Origin: Lentihominibacter butyricus
GTDB lineage: Bacteria > Bacillota > Clostridia > Peptostreptococcales > Anaerovoracaceae
Direction: 5' to 3'
DNA: 64,000 nucleotides
NCBI RefSeq assembly: GCF_025567305.1
Contig: NZ_JAOQJP010000005.1
Span: 62,001-126,000, forward strand
In this document: in pieces, positions 38,984 to 48,381 of the stretch
Layout: every line of letters begins with the position of its first letter
Position numbering within the stretch: position 1 is the stretch's first letter
Notes under the pieces: model-generated
The model's database searches: none
The model's input: only the letters and a program-made list of their open reading frames with translations
Told to the model about the DNA's origin: nothing
Program-made: the position numbers and the translations under genes

Positions 38984-40900
38984 ATGTTAAAGTATGATTT
39001 GGATAAGATGCTCTATGTCATACCTGCGGACAGGCACAGTCCGGAAGAGGTAAGCGGCATACTGAAAGAGCATCCCGAAGTGAAATTCGTATCACTTGTC
39101 GGAATTGATATAGGAGGACATGACACTGACGAGAAGATCCCGGTGGAGGAATTCCTCGGAAATATAGAAAAATTCATGAAACATGGTGTTCAGACAGACG
39201 GATCCAGTGTAGTGCTTCCGAAGATAGCTGAGCTGAACAACGCGAAGGTAGATATCATACCTGACGCAAAGGTGAACTGGTTCGTAGACCACAATTTCAA
39301 CTATCCCGATCAGAAGACAGGGCTGCCTGTCGGCACGCTGAGGATCCCTTCGTCACTGGTGCATAACGATTCAGCAAGAGTGGGATCCAGAGTCATCCTC
39401 AGAGATGCGATACACAACTTCAAGAAAGATCTGATGCAGCTGCTGAGAGCTAATCCGTATGTTTTCGAATATCTCGATGCGGACAGCGTGGATGACATAG
39501 ACCAGCTTGTGATAACTGCTGCGACAGAGCTCGAATTCTGGGTAAAGACTCCGGATGACGATGCGGACAGAGAGCAGCTTTCCACGGCACAGATGTTAAA
39601 AGAACAGTACTGGAAGAGAACTACAGGAACTGTCAGAACGGCGCTGGAAGAAGTGATGCTGGTACTGCAGAAGTATGGATTCGACATGGAAATGGGCCAC
39701 AAGGAAGTTGGTGGCGTAAAAGCAAATCTCAGCAATTCAGGAAGCTATGACCATGTAATGGAGCAGCTCGAGATCGACTGGAAATACTCGACGGCTGTCC
39801 AGGCGGCAGATAATGAGAATCAGATAAAATACGTCGTAAGAGATATATTCAGGACATACGGACTCGACGTGACGTTTATGGCGAAACCTGTGGAGGGTGT
39901 TGCAGGAAACGGCGAGCACACTCATATGGGTGTAGCTGCAAAGCTCAAGGACGGCAGGATGATAAACCTGTTTGCACCTTCAGACCCGGAAAATGAATTC
40001 ATGAGCCCGGTAGGATTCGGAGCACTTATGGGAATACTCAAAAACTATGATGTGATAAATCCGTTCGTAAGTGCTACAAACGATTCGCTGAACAGACTCA
40101 AGCCCGGATATGAAGCACCGGTCTGCACGGTAACATCGCTCGGACACAGCGCGAAGCTCCCTTCCAGAAACAGAACGGTACTCGTCGGACTCGTAAGAGA
40201 AGTGGGCAACCAGATGGCAACGAGATTCGAGCTCAGAGCGCCGAACCCTAAGAGCAATACATACCTCGTACTGGCAGCGTCGTACATGGCGATGCTCGAC
40301 GGTATAAAGGAAGCCCTGGAGAACGGTAAAACGCCTGCAGATCTTGAAAAGTCGATCTCAAAGGATTACGGAGAAGATGACTTCTACCTGGATACAGACA
40401 GGATCTACAGAAGCGAAAAGAACGTGTTCGATGAATATACAGAAGAAGAGAGAAGCAGATATTTCGGCAGAGCGCCGAGAACCGTATGGGAAAATATACA
40501 GGCGTTCGAAGATTATCCTGAAAAGCTCGATATATTCAGGAGAGACGACGTTATGAGCGATATCGCTCTCGCATCATACAAGGAAGCGATCAGAGCTCAG
40601 TGGGCGACAGAGCTCCATGACAGGATAATACCTGACACGATGGACTTCGTGAGAGAATGCTGCAAGGCGCATGACGACCTCGACTGCGTGGATTATGACA
40701 GATATTACTGGGGCAAGATACAGCGTCTCAGAAACGAGCTGGGAAGAGATACGCTCGACGAGTTCTGTCTGCTGACGAGGATCAAGCGAGCTCTCGACAG
40801 AGGAGAATACGATCAGGCATCCGCTATGCAGATAGAGATGCAGCAGAAGGTCATCGAGCTGACAGACCTTTACATTACATATAAAAAGAATTTATTTTAA
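38984..40900 (+). CDS. glnA: Glutamine synthetase, large clostridial type
   Basis: A 638-residue enzyme that makes glutamine from glutamate, ammonia and ATP. The beta-grasp and catalytic regions are recognisable: AATELEFWVKTP (metal glutamate), MEMGHKEVGGVKANLS, VEGVAGNGEHTHMGVAAKL (the GNGEHTH motif), LKPGYEAPVCTVTSLGHSAK, LPSRNRTVLVGLVR and RFELRAPNPKSNTYL. It is longer than the common 440-residue GlnA and lacks the 700-residue GSIII signatures, so it belongs to the divergent 630-640-residue group of anaerobic Firmicutes. It starts after GGGAGGAG. The neighbours serS, the cyclodeaminase-like gene and the aminotransferase fit an amino-acid metabolism block. Confidence 0.92.
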   Translation: MLKYDLDKMLYVIPADRHSPEEVSGILKEHPEVKFVSLVGIDIGGHDTDEKIPVEEFLGNIEKFMKHGVQTDGSSVVLPKIAELNNAKVDIIPDAKVNWFVDHNFNYPDQKTGLPVGTLRIPSSLVHNDSARVGSRVILRDAIHNFKKDLMQLLRANPYVFEYLDADSVDDIDQLVITAATELEFWVKTPDDDADREQLSTAQMLKEQYWKRTTGTVRTALEEVMLVLQKYGFDMEMGHKEVGGVKANLSNSGSYDHVMEQLEIDWKYSTAVQAADNENQIKYVVRDIFRTYGLDVTFMAKPVEGVAGNGEHTHMGVAAKLKDGRMINLFAPSDPENEFMSPVGFGALMGILKNYDVINPFVSATNDSLNRLKPGYEAPVCTVTSLGHSAKLPSRNRTVLVGLVREVGNQMATRFELRAPNPKSNTYLVLAASYMAMLDGIKEALENGKTPADLEKSISKDYGEDDFYLDTDRIYRSEKNVFDEYTEEERSRYFGRAPRTVWENIQAFEDYPEKLDIFRRDDVMSDIALASYKEAIRAQWATELHDRIIPDTMDFVRECCKAHDDLDCVDYDRYYWGKIQRLRNELGRDTLDEFCLLTRIKRALDRGEYDQASAMQIEMQQKVIELTDLYITYKKNLF

Positions 40901-40921
40901 TTTTTGAAAAAGGAGAAGAAT

Positions 40922-42199
40922 ATGCTGGATATCAAGAGAATAAGAGAGGATTTTGATAACGTAAAGAAAGCTGTTGAGTCGAGAGGACAGGGAGACTTCG
41001 GAATAGATAATGTTATAACGCTTGACAAAAAAAGAAGAGAACTGCTTGCTGAAGTAGAGCAGATGAAGAACAGGCAGAGCGTTTCTTCGAAACAGATCCC
41101 TGTGATGAAAAAAGAAGGAAAAGACACGACTGAACTCATGGCAGAGATGAAGAATCTTTCGGATGAGATAAAAGTCCTCGATGCAGAAGTGGGGCAGGTT
41201 GAGGCGGATCTGCGCGACGCACTGCTCAACATCCCTAACACACCGTACAAAGACGTTCAGGTGGGAGCAGACGACAGCGCAAATGTCGAGCTGAGAAAAT
41301 GGGGAGAGCCGAAGGAGTTCGATTTTGAAGAAAAAGCACACTGGGACATCGGTACAGATCTTGATATCCTGGACTTTGAAAGAGCTGCAAAGATCGCAGG
41401 TACGAGATTCACGGTCTACAAGGGACTCGGTGCGAGACTGGAAAGATCGGTTATCAACTTCATGCTCAACCTTCACACTGAAGAACACGGATTCACAGAA
41501 ATACTGCCGCCTTTCATGGTAAACAGAGATGCTATGACAGGAACGGGACAGCTTCCTAAATTCGAAGACGACATGTTCCACGTGCCGGCAAAGGATTTCT
41601 TCCTGATCCCTACAGCAGAAGTTCCTGTAACGAATCTGAGAGACAACGAGATAATAGACGAGGCAGAACTGCCTATTTACTACACTGCATACACACCATG
41701 CTTCAGAAAAGAGGCTGGATCGGCAGGAAGAGACACCAGAGGCCTCATCAGACAGCATCAGTTCAACAAGGTGGAGCTGGTAAAATTCGTAAAGCCTGAG
41801 ACTTCATACGATGAGCTCGAATCTCTGACAAAGGCTGCAGAGACAGTTCTCCAGAAGCTAGAGATCCCTTACAGAGTCGTTAGACTGTCGACAGGAGACC
41901 TGGGATTCTCATCAGCGATGACATACGACATCGAAGTATGGATGCCTAGCTACGGCAGATACGTTGAGATATCATCGTGCAGCAACTTTGAGAATTTCCA
42001 GGCAAGAAGAGGAAACATCAGATTCAGACCTGCAGAAAAAGGCAAGCCTGAATTCGTTCACACTCTCAACGGCTCAGGACTCGCAGTAGGCAGAACAGTA
42101 GCAGCTATACTGGAAAACTACCAGCAGGCAGACGGATCAGTAGTGATCCCTGAAGCACTGAGACCTTACATGGGCGTTGACAAGATCGAGAAAAAATAA
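40922..42199 (+). CDS. serS: Seryl-tRNA synthetase
   Basis: The 425-residue class II synthetase has an N-terminal coiled-coil arm (LDKKRRELLAEVEQMKNRQS, then ELMAEMKNLSDEIKVLDAEV) that grips the tRNA long arm. The catalytic core has motif 2 FRKEAGSAGRDTRGLIRQHQ, FNKVELVKF, and motif 3 NGSGLAVGRTVAAILENY. It charges tRNA-Ser in the cytoplasm. ATG 40922 with AAGGAG before it is chosen over an upstream in-frame ATG. It lies 21 bases after glnA on the same strand. No T-box leader precedes it, so it is probably transcribed with glnA. Confidence 0.97.
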   Translation: MLDIKRIREDFDNVKKAVESRGQGDFGIDNVITLDKKRRELLAEVEQMKNRQSVSSKQIPVMKKEGKDTTELMAEMKNLSDEIKVLDAEVGQVEADLRDALLNIPNTPYKDVQVGADDSANVELRKWGEPKEFDFEEKAHWDIGTDLDILDFERAAKIAGTRFTVYKGLGARLERSVINFMLNLHTEEHGFTEILPPFMVNRDAMTGTGQLPKFEDDMFHVPAKDFFLIPTAEVPVTNLRDNEIIDEAELPIYYTAYTPCFRKEAGSAGRDTRGLIRQHQFNKVELVKFVKPETSYDELESLTKAAETVLQKLEIPYRVVRLSTGDLGFSSAMTYDIEVWMPSYGRYVEISSCSNFENFQARRGNIRFRPAEKGKPEFVHTLNGSGLAVGRTVAAILENYQQADGSVVIPEALRPYMGVDKIEKK

Positions 42200-42223
42200 G
42201 ACAGACAGGAACGGATACACAAT

Positions 42224-43315
42224 ATGACATTTAAACTAGGTGAATATATCGAACCGGATTTTTCGCAGAAGCTTTTCAGGAAAGCTCCGGAAGCAAGGCT
42301 CGCCGAAGCTCCCAAGGACATGACTGCGCCTGAGGGCTTCCATGCGACGTCCATATATCCTGAATATTTCAAGCTCGACGGCAGATGGATACTTCCGAAG
42401 GATTCGCGCATGGACTGCGTTGCGGTCTACGAGGACGGGGATATCCATATCCGCGAGTTCAGGAATATAAAGAAAGGCGATCTCGTTGTCCTAGGCAGGA
42501 CGGAGAAATGTGAGGATGGTATTTATGTAAATGAGAACAGCTTCAGGTTTCCCGATCAGGATACGGACGAACAGACGACCTTTTCATTCAGGCAGGGACG
42601 AAGCCGTGAAACTGCTTTCTCATACGACTACAGCAGCCTTTATGAACTGCTCAGATACGAGCGCGACCATGGACATATCACATGGGTGCTGGGGCCGGCA
42701 TGCGCTTTCGATGCGGAGGCGAGGAATGCGTTTGCGAAACTCGTAGAGGGCGGGTATGTACACTCGCTGCTGGCAGGCAATGCACTTGCCACACACGACC
42801 TGGAAGCAGGATATCTCGGAACTGCGCTCGGTCAGAACGTCAGGACGCAGAAGCCGCATTTCAACGGTCACTACAATCATATCGACACGATAAACAAAGT
42901 GAACCTTTACGGATCGATACCTAAATTCATAGAAGAAGAGCACATAACCGACGGTATAATATACAGCTGTGTGAAAAACAACGTGCCTTTTGTGCTGAAC
43001 GGTTCGATAAGAGACGACGGCCCTCTGCCTGAAGTGTATGAGCATACATACGTAGGGCAGGATGCGATCAGGAGCCACGTCAGAAGATCGACGACCGTTA
43101 TCGGTATGGCGACAGTGCTGCACACTATCGCGACCGGCAACATGACGCCGAGCTACAGAGTACTCGAGGATGGAACAGTACGTCCCGTGTATTTCTACGT
43201 GGTTGACACGTCCGAGTTTGCGGTAAACAAGCTGTCCGACCGCGGCAGTCTTTCTGCAAAGGGCATCGTGACGAACGTGCAGGATTTCGTGTGCAACCTG
43301 GCAAAGAATCTGTAG
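42224..43315 (+). CDS. LOR/SDH-family protein, archaeal-type ornithine cyclodeaminase-like
   Basis: The 363-residue protein matches the TIGR00300/LOR-SDH region shared by archaeal-type ornithine cyclodeaminase and the C-terminal part of cyanobacterial ArgZ/AgrE. Key segments are LLAGNALATHDLEAGYLGTA, IIYSCVKNNVPFVLNGSIRD, DGPLPEV, VIGMATVLHTIATGNMTPSY and VNKLSDRGSLSAKGIVTNVQ. Proven members convert ornithine to proline plus ammonia with NAD(H) bound in a Rossmann-like domain; the general family role in bacteria is less certain. It lies 24 bases after serS and 37 before the aminotransferase, so a role in arginine/ornithine/proline breakdown is reasonable. The arginine dihydrolase domain is absent. 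Confidence 0.85.
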   Translation: MTFKLGEYIEPDFSQKLFRKAPEARLAEAPKDMTAPEGFHATSIYPEYFKLDGRWILPKDSRMDCVAVYEDGDIHIREFRNIKKGDLVVLGRTEKCEDGIYVNENSFRFPDQDTDEQTTFSFRQGRSRETAFSYDYSSLYELLRYERDHGHITWVLGPACAFDAEARNAFAKLVEGGYVHSLLAGNALATHDLEAGYLGTALGQNVRTQKPHFNGHYNHIDTINKVNLYGSIPKFIEEEHITDGIIYSCVKNNVPFVLNGSIRDDGPLPEVYEHTYVGQDAIRSHVRRSTTVIGMATVLHTIATGNMTPSYRVLEDGTVRPVYFYVVDTSEFAVNKLSDRGSLSAKGIVTNVQDFVCNLAKNL

Positions 43316-43352
43316 CAGGACATATAAGCAAGATTGAAAGGAAAGATATTTA

Positions 43353-44543
43353 ATGATAGCAGAAAAGATGAAACCTCTTATGGCTAACAACTCGGCTATA
43401 AGAACGATGTTTGAGGAAGGCGACAAGATGAGAGCCAGGTACGGCGCTGAAAACGTATTCGACTTCAGTCTCGGCAATCCTGATGCACCGGTCCCTGCAG
43501 AGATAAAGCAGGCGATAATAGATGTGCTCAATGAAGAAGAGCCGAGCGTGCTCCACGGATACATGAGCAATGCGGGGTTTGAAGACGTCAGAGCTGCGAT
43601 CGCTGATTCACTGAACAGAAGATTCGGCACATCGTTCGGAAGCGGCAATATCCTGATGACTGTAGGAGCGGCGAGCGGCCTGAACGTAGCGCTCAAGACG
43701 ATCCTCAATCCGGGCGAGGAAGTCATCATATTCGCACCTTACTTCCTCGAGTACAACTGGTACGTGAACAACTACGACGGCAAAGTCGTGCAGGCGCCTA
43801 CGGACAAAGAGACGTTCTATCCTGATCTCGAGAGCTTCGAGAAGCTGATCACGGACAAGACGAGAGTCGTTCTGATCAATACGCCGAACAATCCGACAGG
43901 CGTGATATACAGCGAGGACACTATAAAGAAGATCGCAGAGATCATGGACAGAAAGCAGAAAGAACTCGGAAGGACGATATTCCTGATCTCCGACGAGCCT
44001 TACCGTGAGCTGGCGTTCGGCGGAGCCGAGGTCCCTTACGTTACAAAGTATTACGATAACACGATCGTTGCATATTCATACAGCAAATCGCTGTCACTGC
44101 CGGGCGAGAGGATAGGATATCTCGTTATACCATCGGAGCTTGAGGAAAGCGAGCTGGTGTTCGACACGGCATCGAATGCGAACAGGATAATCGGATGTGT
44201 AAATGCGCCGTCACTCCAGCAGAAAGTCATCGGCAGATGTGTGGACGTCCAGGTGGATCTCGACTACTATGACAGAAACAGGACAGCGCTTTACGAAGGA
44301 CTTAAAGAATGCGGATTCGACTGCGTCAAGCCGGAGGGGGCATTCTACATGTTCCTCAAGTCGCCGGTCGAGGACGAAAACGAATTCTGCGCGGCAGCCA
44401 AGAAGTACAACATCCTGATGGTTCCGGGAACGGCATTTGCATGCCCGGGATATGTGCGTCTGGCATACTGCGTATCTCACGAAAGCATCGTGAACTCGAT
44501 GCCGGGATTCAGAAAGCTCGCTGAAGAATACGGCCTGAGATAG
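43353..44543 (+). CDS. PLP-dependent aminotransferase, class I/II
   Basis: A 396-residue fold-type I aminotransferase. Features are FDFSLGNPDAPVPAEIKQAI, TVGAASGLNVALKTILNPGE (cofactor phosphate site), INTPNNPTGVIYSEDTIKKI (Asn ring contact), FLISDEPYRELAFGG (Asp-Tyr) and the Schiff-base lysine in AYSYSKSLSLPGERIGYL. The C-terminal Arg region (MVPGTAFACPGYVRLAYC) binds the substrate carboxylate. It is closest in look to the aspartate/aromatic-type enzymes annotated AspC/PatA; the precise substrate is open. It is the last gene of the glnA-serS-LOR/SDH series, and a hairpin follows at 44637. Confidence 0.93.
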   Translation: MIAEKMKPLMANNSAIRTMFEEGDKMRARYGAENVFDFSLGNPDAPVPAEIKQAIIDVLNEEEPSVLHGYMSNAGFEDVRAAIADSLNRRFGTSFGSGNILMTVGAASGLNVALKTILNPGEEVIIFAPYFLEYNWYVNNYDGKVVQAPTDKETFYPDLESFEKLITDKTRVVLINTPNNPTGVIYSEDTIKKIAEIMDRKQKELGRTIFLISDEPYRELAFGGAEVPYVTKYYDNTIVAYSYSKSLSLPGERIGYLVIPSELEESELVFDTASNANRIIGCVNAPSLQQKVIGRCVDVQVDLDYYDRNRTALYEGLKECGFDCVKPEGAFYMFLKSPVEDENEFCAAAKKYNILMVPGTAFACPGYVRLAYCVSHESIVNSMPGFRKLAEEYGLR

Positions 44544-44636
44544 GTCTGCGCATGCATGCAGATACTGTGCGCGTTTGCAGTACACACAGATAAACAAATA
44601 TTCTGAATAAGAACGCAACTTGAAGTTTATGTGAAA

Positions 44637-44680
44637 ATGGCACCCCATCGGTTCAACCAGGGGTGCCATTGCTGTATAAT
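44637..44680 (+). promoter_or_regulatory. Hairpin overlapping the promoter of the NlpC/P60 gene
   Basis: ATGGCACCCC (44637-44646) and GGGGTGCCAT (44660-44669) form a perfect 10-base stem. The right arm lies inside the spacer of a promoter with TTCAAC (44652-44657), 17 bases, and a perfect TATAAT (44675-44680). It may terminate the upstream operon (no strong T-run) or be a binding dyad for a regulator of the cell-wall hydrolase. Confidence 0.5.
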
Positions 44681-44739
44681 GTACAGGTATTGTTTTATGA
44701 TACAGCAGACGCAGAAGGAATTTCAATGGAGAGGAAACT

Positions 44740-45768
44740 ATGATTTCAAGTTTGAAGAATTACAGAAAATTGCTTATCGCGGCACTCGTGGTAATTCTGG
44801 CGATTGCATCAGTGGTTGTCCTGGATTTCACAAAGCCGTATGCAGTATATGCGAAAAGCGGGAAAAAAGTAGAAGATCCGTATGCAGTAAAGGCCGGAGG
44901 CGAGGAACTTTTCCTCGTGAAGGATGAGAAGACTGCAGAAAAAGTAATAGAAGAAGTACTTAATGAATATACGCCGGAAGGAGCCCAGGTGGTATCGGTT
45001 TCTGTAGACAAGAAGCTGAGCACCGAGGACAAGAGCCTCAAGCGCAGCGGGGAACCGCCGGCAGTGCTCACGGAAAAAGAAGCCGTGAACTATATACTGG
45101 AGCAGAACAGCACGGAGGATCCGCTGTTTTCTGTGACTATCGATGCAGAGATCGGCTCGGTAGAGAAGATCGAAGCAGGTACTTCGTATGAAGACAATGC
45201 AGAGCTTTACGAGGGTGAGAGCGAGGTAAAGAGCGAAGGAACTGACGGCGATCAGATCGTTACTAATCAGGTGACATGCGTCAACGGCAAGATACTTTCT
45301 TCGCAGGTCGTGGATACGACAGTGATAAACGAGTCGGTAGACAAGATAGTGTACAAGGGCACCAAGGCAAAGAGCAAGGATACTGACAGCAGCAGCTCCG
45401 GCGGGGCTGTGATGGGCAGCGGCAGCGGGACTGACGTTGTGAACTTTGCGCTTCAGTTCGTCGGCAACCCGTACGTTTACGGCGGCACAAGCCTTACGGA
45501 CGGCGCAGACTGTTCGGGATTCGTGCAGAGCGTCTATGCGCATTTCGGGATATCGCTTCCGAGAACAGTGCCGTATCAGGCGCAGTGCGGCAAAGCTGTT
45601 TCGTACAGTGACGCTCAGCCGGGAGATCTGATCTGCTTTTCGGGTCATATCGGCATCTATGTCGGCGGCGGCAAGATGGTCCACGCATCGGATTATGATA
45701 CAGGCATCATCGTGACGAGCACGAGCTACTCAGGAACGGTAGTGTCAGTCAGAAGGATCATAGAATAA
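44740..45768 (+). CDS. G5-domain and NlpC/P60 cell-wall hydrolase
   Basis: A 342-residue secreted protein: N-terminal signal/anchor (LLIAALVVILAIASVVVLDF), a region with LVKDEKTAEKVIEEVLNEYT, a G5-like domain (KIEAGTSYEDNAELYEGESE, TNQVTCVNGKILSSQVVDTT), a Ser/Gly linker (SSSSGGAVMGSGSG) and a C-terminal NlpC/P60 peptidase. The catalytic cysteine is in DGADCSGFVQSVYAH, the histidine in SGHIGIYVGGG and the third polar residue in MVHASDY. It cuts D-Glu-diamino acid bonds in peptidoglycan peptides. The start at 44740 follows GGAGAGG. It stands as its own unit with the promoter at 44652-44680 and a terminator at 45846. Confidence 0.93.
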   Translation: MISSLKNYRKLLIAALVVILAIASVVVLDFTKPYAVYAKSGKKVEDPYAVKAGGEELFLVKDEKTAEKVIEEVLNEYTPEGAQVVSVSVDKKLSTEDKSLKRSGEPPAVLTEKEAVNYILEQNSTEDPLFSVTIDAEIGSVEKIEAGTSYEDNAELYEGESEVKSEGTDGDQIVTNQVTCVNGKILSSQVVDTTVINESVDKIVYKGTKAKSKDTDSSSSGGAVMGSGSGTDVVNFALQFVGNPYVYGGTSLTDGADCSGFVQSVYAHFGISLPRTVPYQAQCGKAVSYSDAQPGDLICFSGHIGIYVGGGKMVHASDYDTGIIVTSTSYSGTVVSVRRIIE

Positions 45769-45845
45769 AACGCACAGCAGGAGCTCGCGGCACGGCGCGA
45801 GATACGTGGCCGGCATGGCTGCAAAAACAAAAAAGAAAACATACA

Positions 45846-45887
45846 GGCTGTCTTCTGATCGTCTAAAAGATCAGCAAGGCAGCTTTT
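45846..45887 (+). terminator. Terminator after the NlpC/P60 gene
   Basis: GGCTGTCTTCTGATC (from 45846) folds on GATCAGCAAGGCAGC with small mismatches around GTCTAAAA, followed by TTTTT. Confidence 0.7.
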
Positions 45888-45976
45888 TGCATGAAAATCT
45901 TCCCGCGGATATAGAGTCTCGCGGGAAGTGGTGGTATGATATATAGAAGAAATCACACGAGGATCGGAGGCAGGAG

Positions 45977-47248
45977 ATGAACAGCTTATTTTGCAGGATA
46001 TACCAGGGGGCGATGAAGGTCGGGATGTACATGCTTCCGTGGCATACGCCTGAAGTGATAGAAGACAGGGCTGACAGCGACAGACTGCTGGAAGATATAA
46101 AACGCAGGGAAGTGGAAAGGCTGCTCGTGGTCATGGGGCCGAACATGATGAAGCGCGGGCTTCCTGTGCCGATGCTGGAAAAGCTGCGGGCGAACGGGAT
46201 CGAATGTGAGGTGTTCGATCGACTCACGTCGGATCCGACGGATGCGCAGGTCGAGGAAGGCGTCAGGCTCTATAATGAGAAAAACGCACAGGGGATAATA
46301 CTGTTTGGCGGGGGCTCGCCGATGGACTGCGGCAAAGCCATCGCAGCGCGTATAGCGAGACCGGACAGGACGATCGCGGAGCTTCAGGGCGTGCTCAAGG
46401 TGCGTTCGAGGAGAAAAGTGCCTGTGATGTGGGCGATACCAACGACTTCGGGAACAGGCTCAGAGGCGACGATGGCAGCAGTGATAACGGATCATGAAAC
46501 ACATCGAAAAAAGTCGATAAACGATATGGCGATAATCCCGCACGTGTGTGTGCTGGATGCCGGGCTGACAGCGGGACTGCCGCCGGATATAACCGCATAT
46601 ACCGGAATGGATGCACTGTGTCATGCAGTCGAAGCTTATACCAACAACGCTTATAATACGGCTCTGGAGAAGAAGATGGCAAAGGATGCCGTAAAGCTCA
46701 TATATGAAAATCTTGAGGGCGCTTACGAGAACGGCAGCGATATGGAAAAGCGCCAGAATATGCAGAGAGCGGCGTTTTATGCCGGCAGGGCGTTCACGAG
46801 AGGGTGCGTCGGATATGTGCACGCGATAGGACATGCCGTGGGAGGTCTGTATGGCGTTCCTCACGGAAAGGCTATGGCGATACTGCTGCCGCATGTGCTG
46901 AAGGCATTCGGAAGCAGCGCAGAGGCGAAGCTTGCGGAGCTGGCGGATCACTGCGGACTTTCCGCAGAATACGGAGTAGATCATGACGACCGGACAGGCG
47001 GATGCGCCTGCCCGGCATATGGCGCGATGAAAGGGAAGACTACGAATAACGGAAAAGCGCGCCTTTTCATAGAATGGATAGAAAATACGAAACGCAGCAT
47101 GGATATTCCGGACAGATTCGACTGTATAAAGGAAGAAGATGTCGAAACTATCGCGAAATGGGCCGATGCTGAAGCGAATCCGCTGTATCCCGTTCCGAAG
47201 ATATTCGACAGGAAACAGCTCGAAGATCTCGTGAGATCTGTCATGTGA
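45977..47248 (+). CDS. Iron-containing alcohol dehydrogenase
   Basis: A 423-residue group III dehydrogenase. The NAD-binding GGGSPMDCGKAIAAR and PTTSGTGSEATMAAVITD segments are followed by metal-binding histidines in MDALCHAVEAY, GYVHAIGHAVGGLYGVPHGK. An N-terminal Rossmann-like part (RREVERLLVVMGPNMMKRGL) precedes. It interconverts alcohols and aldehydes with NAD(P)H. The loop after residue 340 with three cysteine/glycine repeats (TGGCACPAYGAMKGKT) is not standard but could be an insertion in this subgroup. Start after GGAGGCAGGAG. It stands alone on the plus strand, facing the regulator gene on the minus strand. Confidence 0.92.
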   Translation: MNSLFCRIYQGAMKVGMYMLPWHTPEVIEDRADSDRLLEDIKRREVERLLVVMGPNMMKRGLPVPMLEKLRANGIECEVFDRLTSDPTDAQVEEGVRLYNEKNAQGIILFGGGSPMDCGKAIAARIARPDRTIAELQGVLKVRSRRKVPVMWAIPTTSGTGSEATMAAVITDHETHRKKSINDMAIIPHVCVLDAGLTAGLPPDITAYTGMDALCHAVEAYTNNAYNTALEKKMAKDAVKLIYENLEGAYENGSDMEKRQNMQRAAFYAGRAFTRGCVGYVHAIGHAVGGLYGVPHGKAMAILLPHVLKAFGSSAEAKLAELADHCGLSAEYGVDHDDRTGGCACPAYGAMKGKTTNNGKARLFIEWIENTKRSMDIPDRFDCIKEEDVETIAKWADAEANPLYPVPKIFDRKQLEDLVRSVM

Positions 47249-47396
47249 TCCGATGAGGATCTCCTGGACGCGCCAGGGCAGGGCCTGCCGAGCGTCGGAT
47301 GTGCATTTCGCTGTGTTATGCCCTGATGCGCCGGCATGCAGATAGTGTGAAGTGTCATGGCGCATCGCCTGAGTGGCCGTAAGCTGCGGACAGCAG

Positions 47397-48203
47397 TCAT
47401 ATCTGCAGCTGGCATATCGACTGTATGTCGTTGTTTATGCAAAAAAGCAGAGCGAGGATGTCGTATGACAGGATGAACAGTCGCTCTGCTATGTGCTGTC
47501 TGAGCAGATCTTCCAGCGATATCACATGCGAATAAAGAGATGTGAATCCCAGCATGCCGGCGAGGCCTTTTATGGAATGACAAAGGACGGCGGCATCGCT
47601 GTACTGGTCTGTATCTATCATTTCACGCAGACGCAGAGAAAGGTCGGCGTTGTTGTGTTTGAAATTATTGAAGTGCTTCAGAAAGAGCCTGGGACTGTTG
47701 CCCATGTTTTCTATAGCGGTATGTATGTCGCATACGTCGGGATCCAGGCCCGGGAAGCTGCTGTCCCGGTGTGCGCAGGAGCCGGAGCATGACGCCGTGA
47801 GCAGTGCGGATCTGACATATGGCGAGATCGCTGTGTAAAATGACGTGGAATTGAACGGTTTGAAAAGTATCATGTCAAATATACTTTCCGTTTCAGCCTG
47901 CCGTATCCTGTCTTCGTTTTTGCTCGATGCCGTCACGGCGATCACCGGGGTATCGATACCCAGACTGCGGATCCTGCGGACGGTCTCTATACCGTTCATG
48001 CACGGCAGGTTTATATCCATCAGTATCAGTGAATAATAATTTTTGTCGACAGAATTGCACATAGTGACAGCTTCGAGACCATCGAATGCGCTTTCACATT
48101 TTACGCCTATATCGTTCAGGAATGTCTGTATTACTTCGTGGTTTGCTGATGTGTCGTCGACTATCAGCACAGTATCTCTGTCCCTTGTTGAAACATTTTT
48201 CAT
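47397..48203 (-). CDS. Response regulator receiver-HPt hybrid protein
   Basis: A 268-residue two-domain signalling protein without an output domain. Residues 10-130 form a CheY-like receiver with VLIVDDTSANHEVI (acidic pocket), LILMDINLPCMNG (phosphoacceptor Asp), VIAVTASSK (Thr) and ILFKPFNS (Lys). After a linker with cysteines comes an HPt domain with the phospho-histidine motif LCHSIKGLAGMLGF. It relays phosphate between a hybrid kinase and further partners; no kinase lies in the window. ATG 48203 with AAAGGAGG seven bases before is chosen, 33 codons inside the longest open frame. Confidence 0.9.
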   Translation of the reverse strand: MKNVSTRDRDTVLIVDDTSANHEVIQTFLNDIGVKCESAFDGLEAVTMCNSVDKNYYSLILMDINLPCMNGIETVRRIRSLGIDTPVIAVTASSKNEDRIRQAETESIFDMILFKPFNSTSFYTAISPYVRSALLTASCSGSCAHRDSSFPGLDPDVCDIHTAIENMGNSPRLFLKHFNNFKHNNADLSLRLREMIDTDQYSDAAVLCHSIKGLAGMLGFTSLYSHVISLEDLLRQHIAERLFILSYDILALLFCINNDIQSICQLQI

Positions 48204-48326
48204 ATTCAATACCTCCTTTGGTGTGCAACTGTACCACTGTTTTGATTCTATACCAAAAAGGACTCTTTTTTTATATCTAATGTACGACGGCATTCTCCAC
48301 AATACGACAAAAAAATCAAAATAATA

Positions 48327-48355
48327 TTGTGGTTAAAAAAGGAAATTGATAGAAT
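48327..48355 (+). promoter_or_regulatory. Promoter for the prepilin peptidase gene
   Basis: TTGTGG (48327-48332), 17 bases, TAGAAT (48350-48355), 26 bases before the start; ribosome site AAAGGAGG. Confidence 0.5.
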
Positions 48356-48381
48356 AAGAGCAATAAAGGAGGAATATTGAG

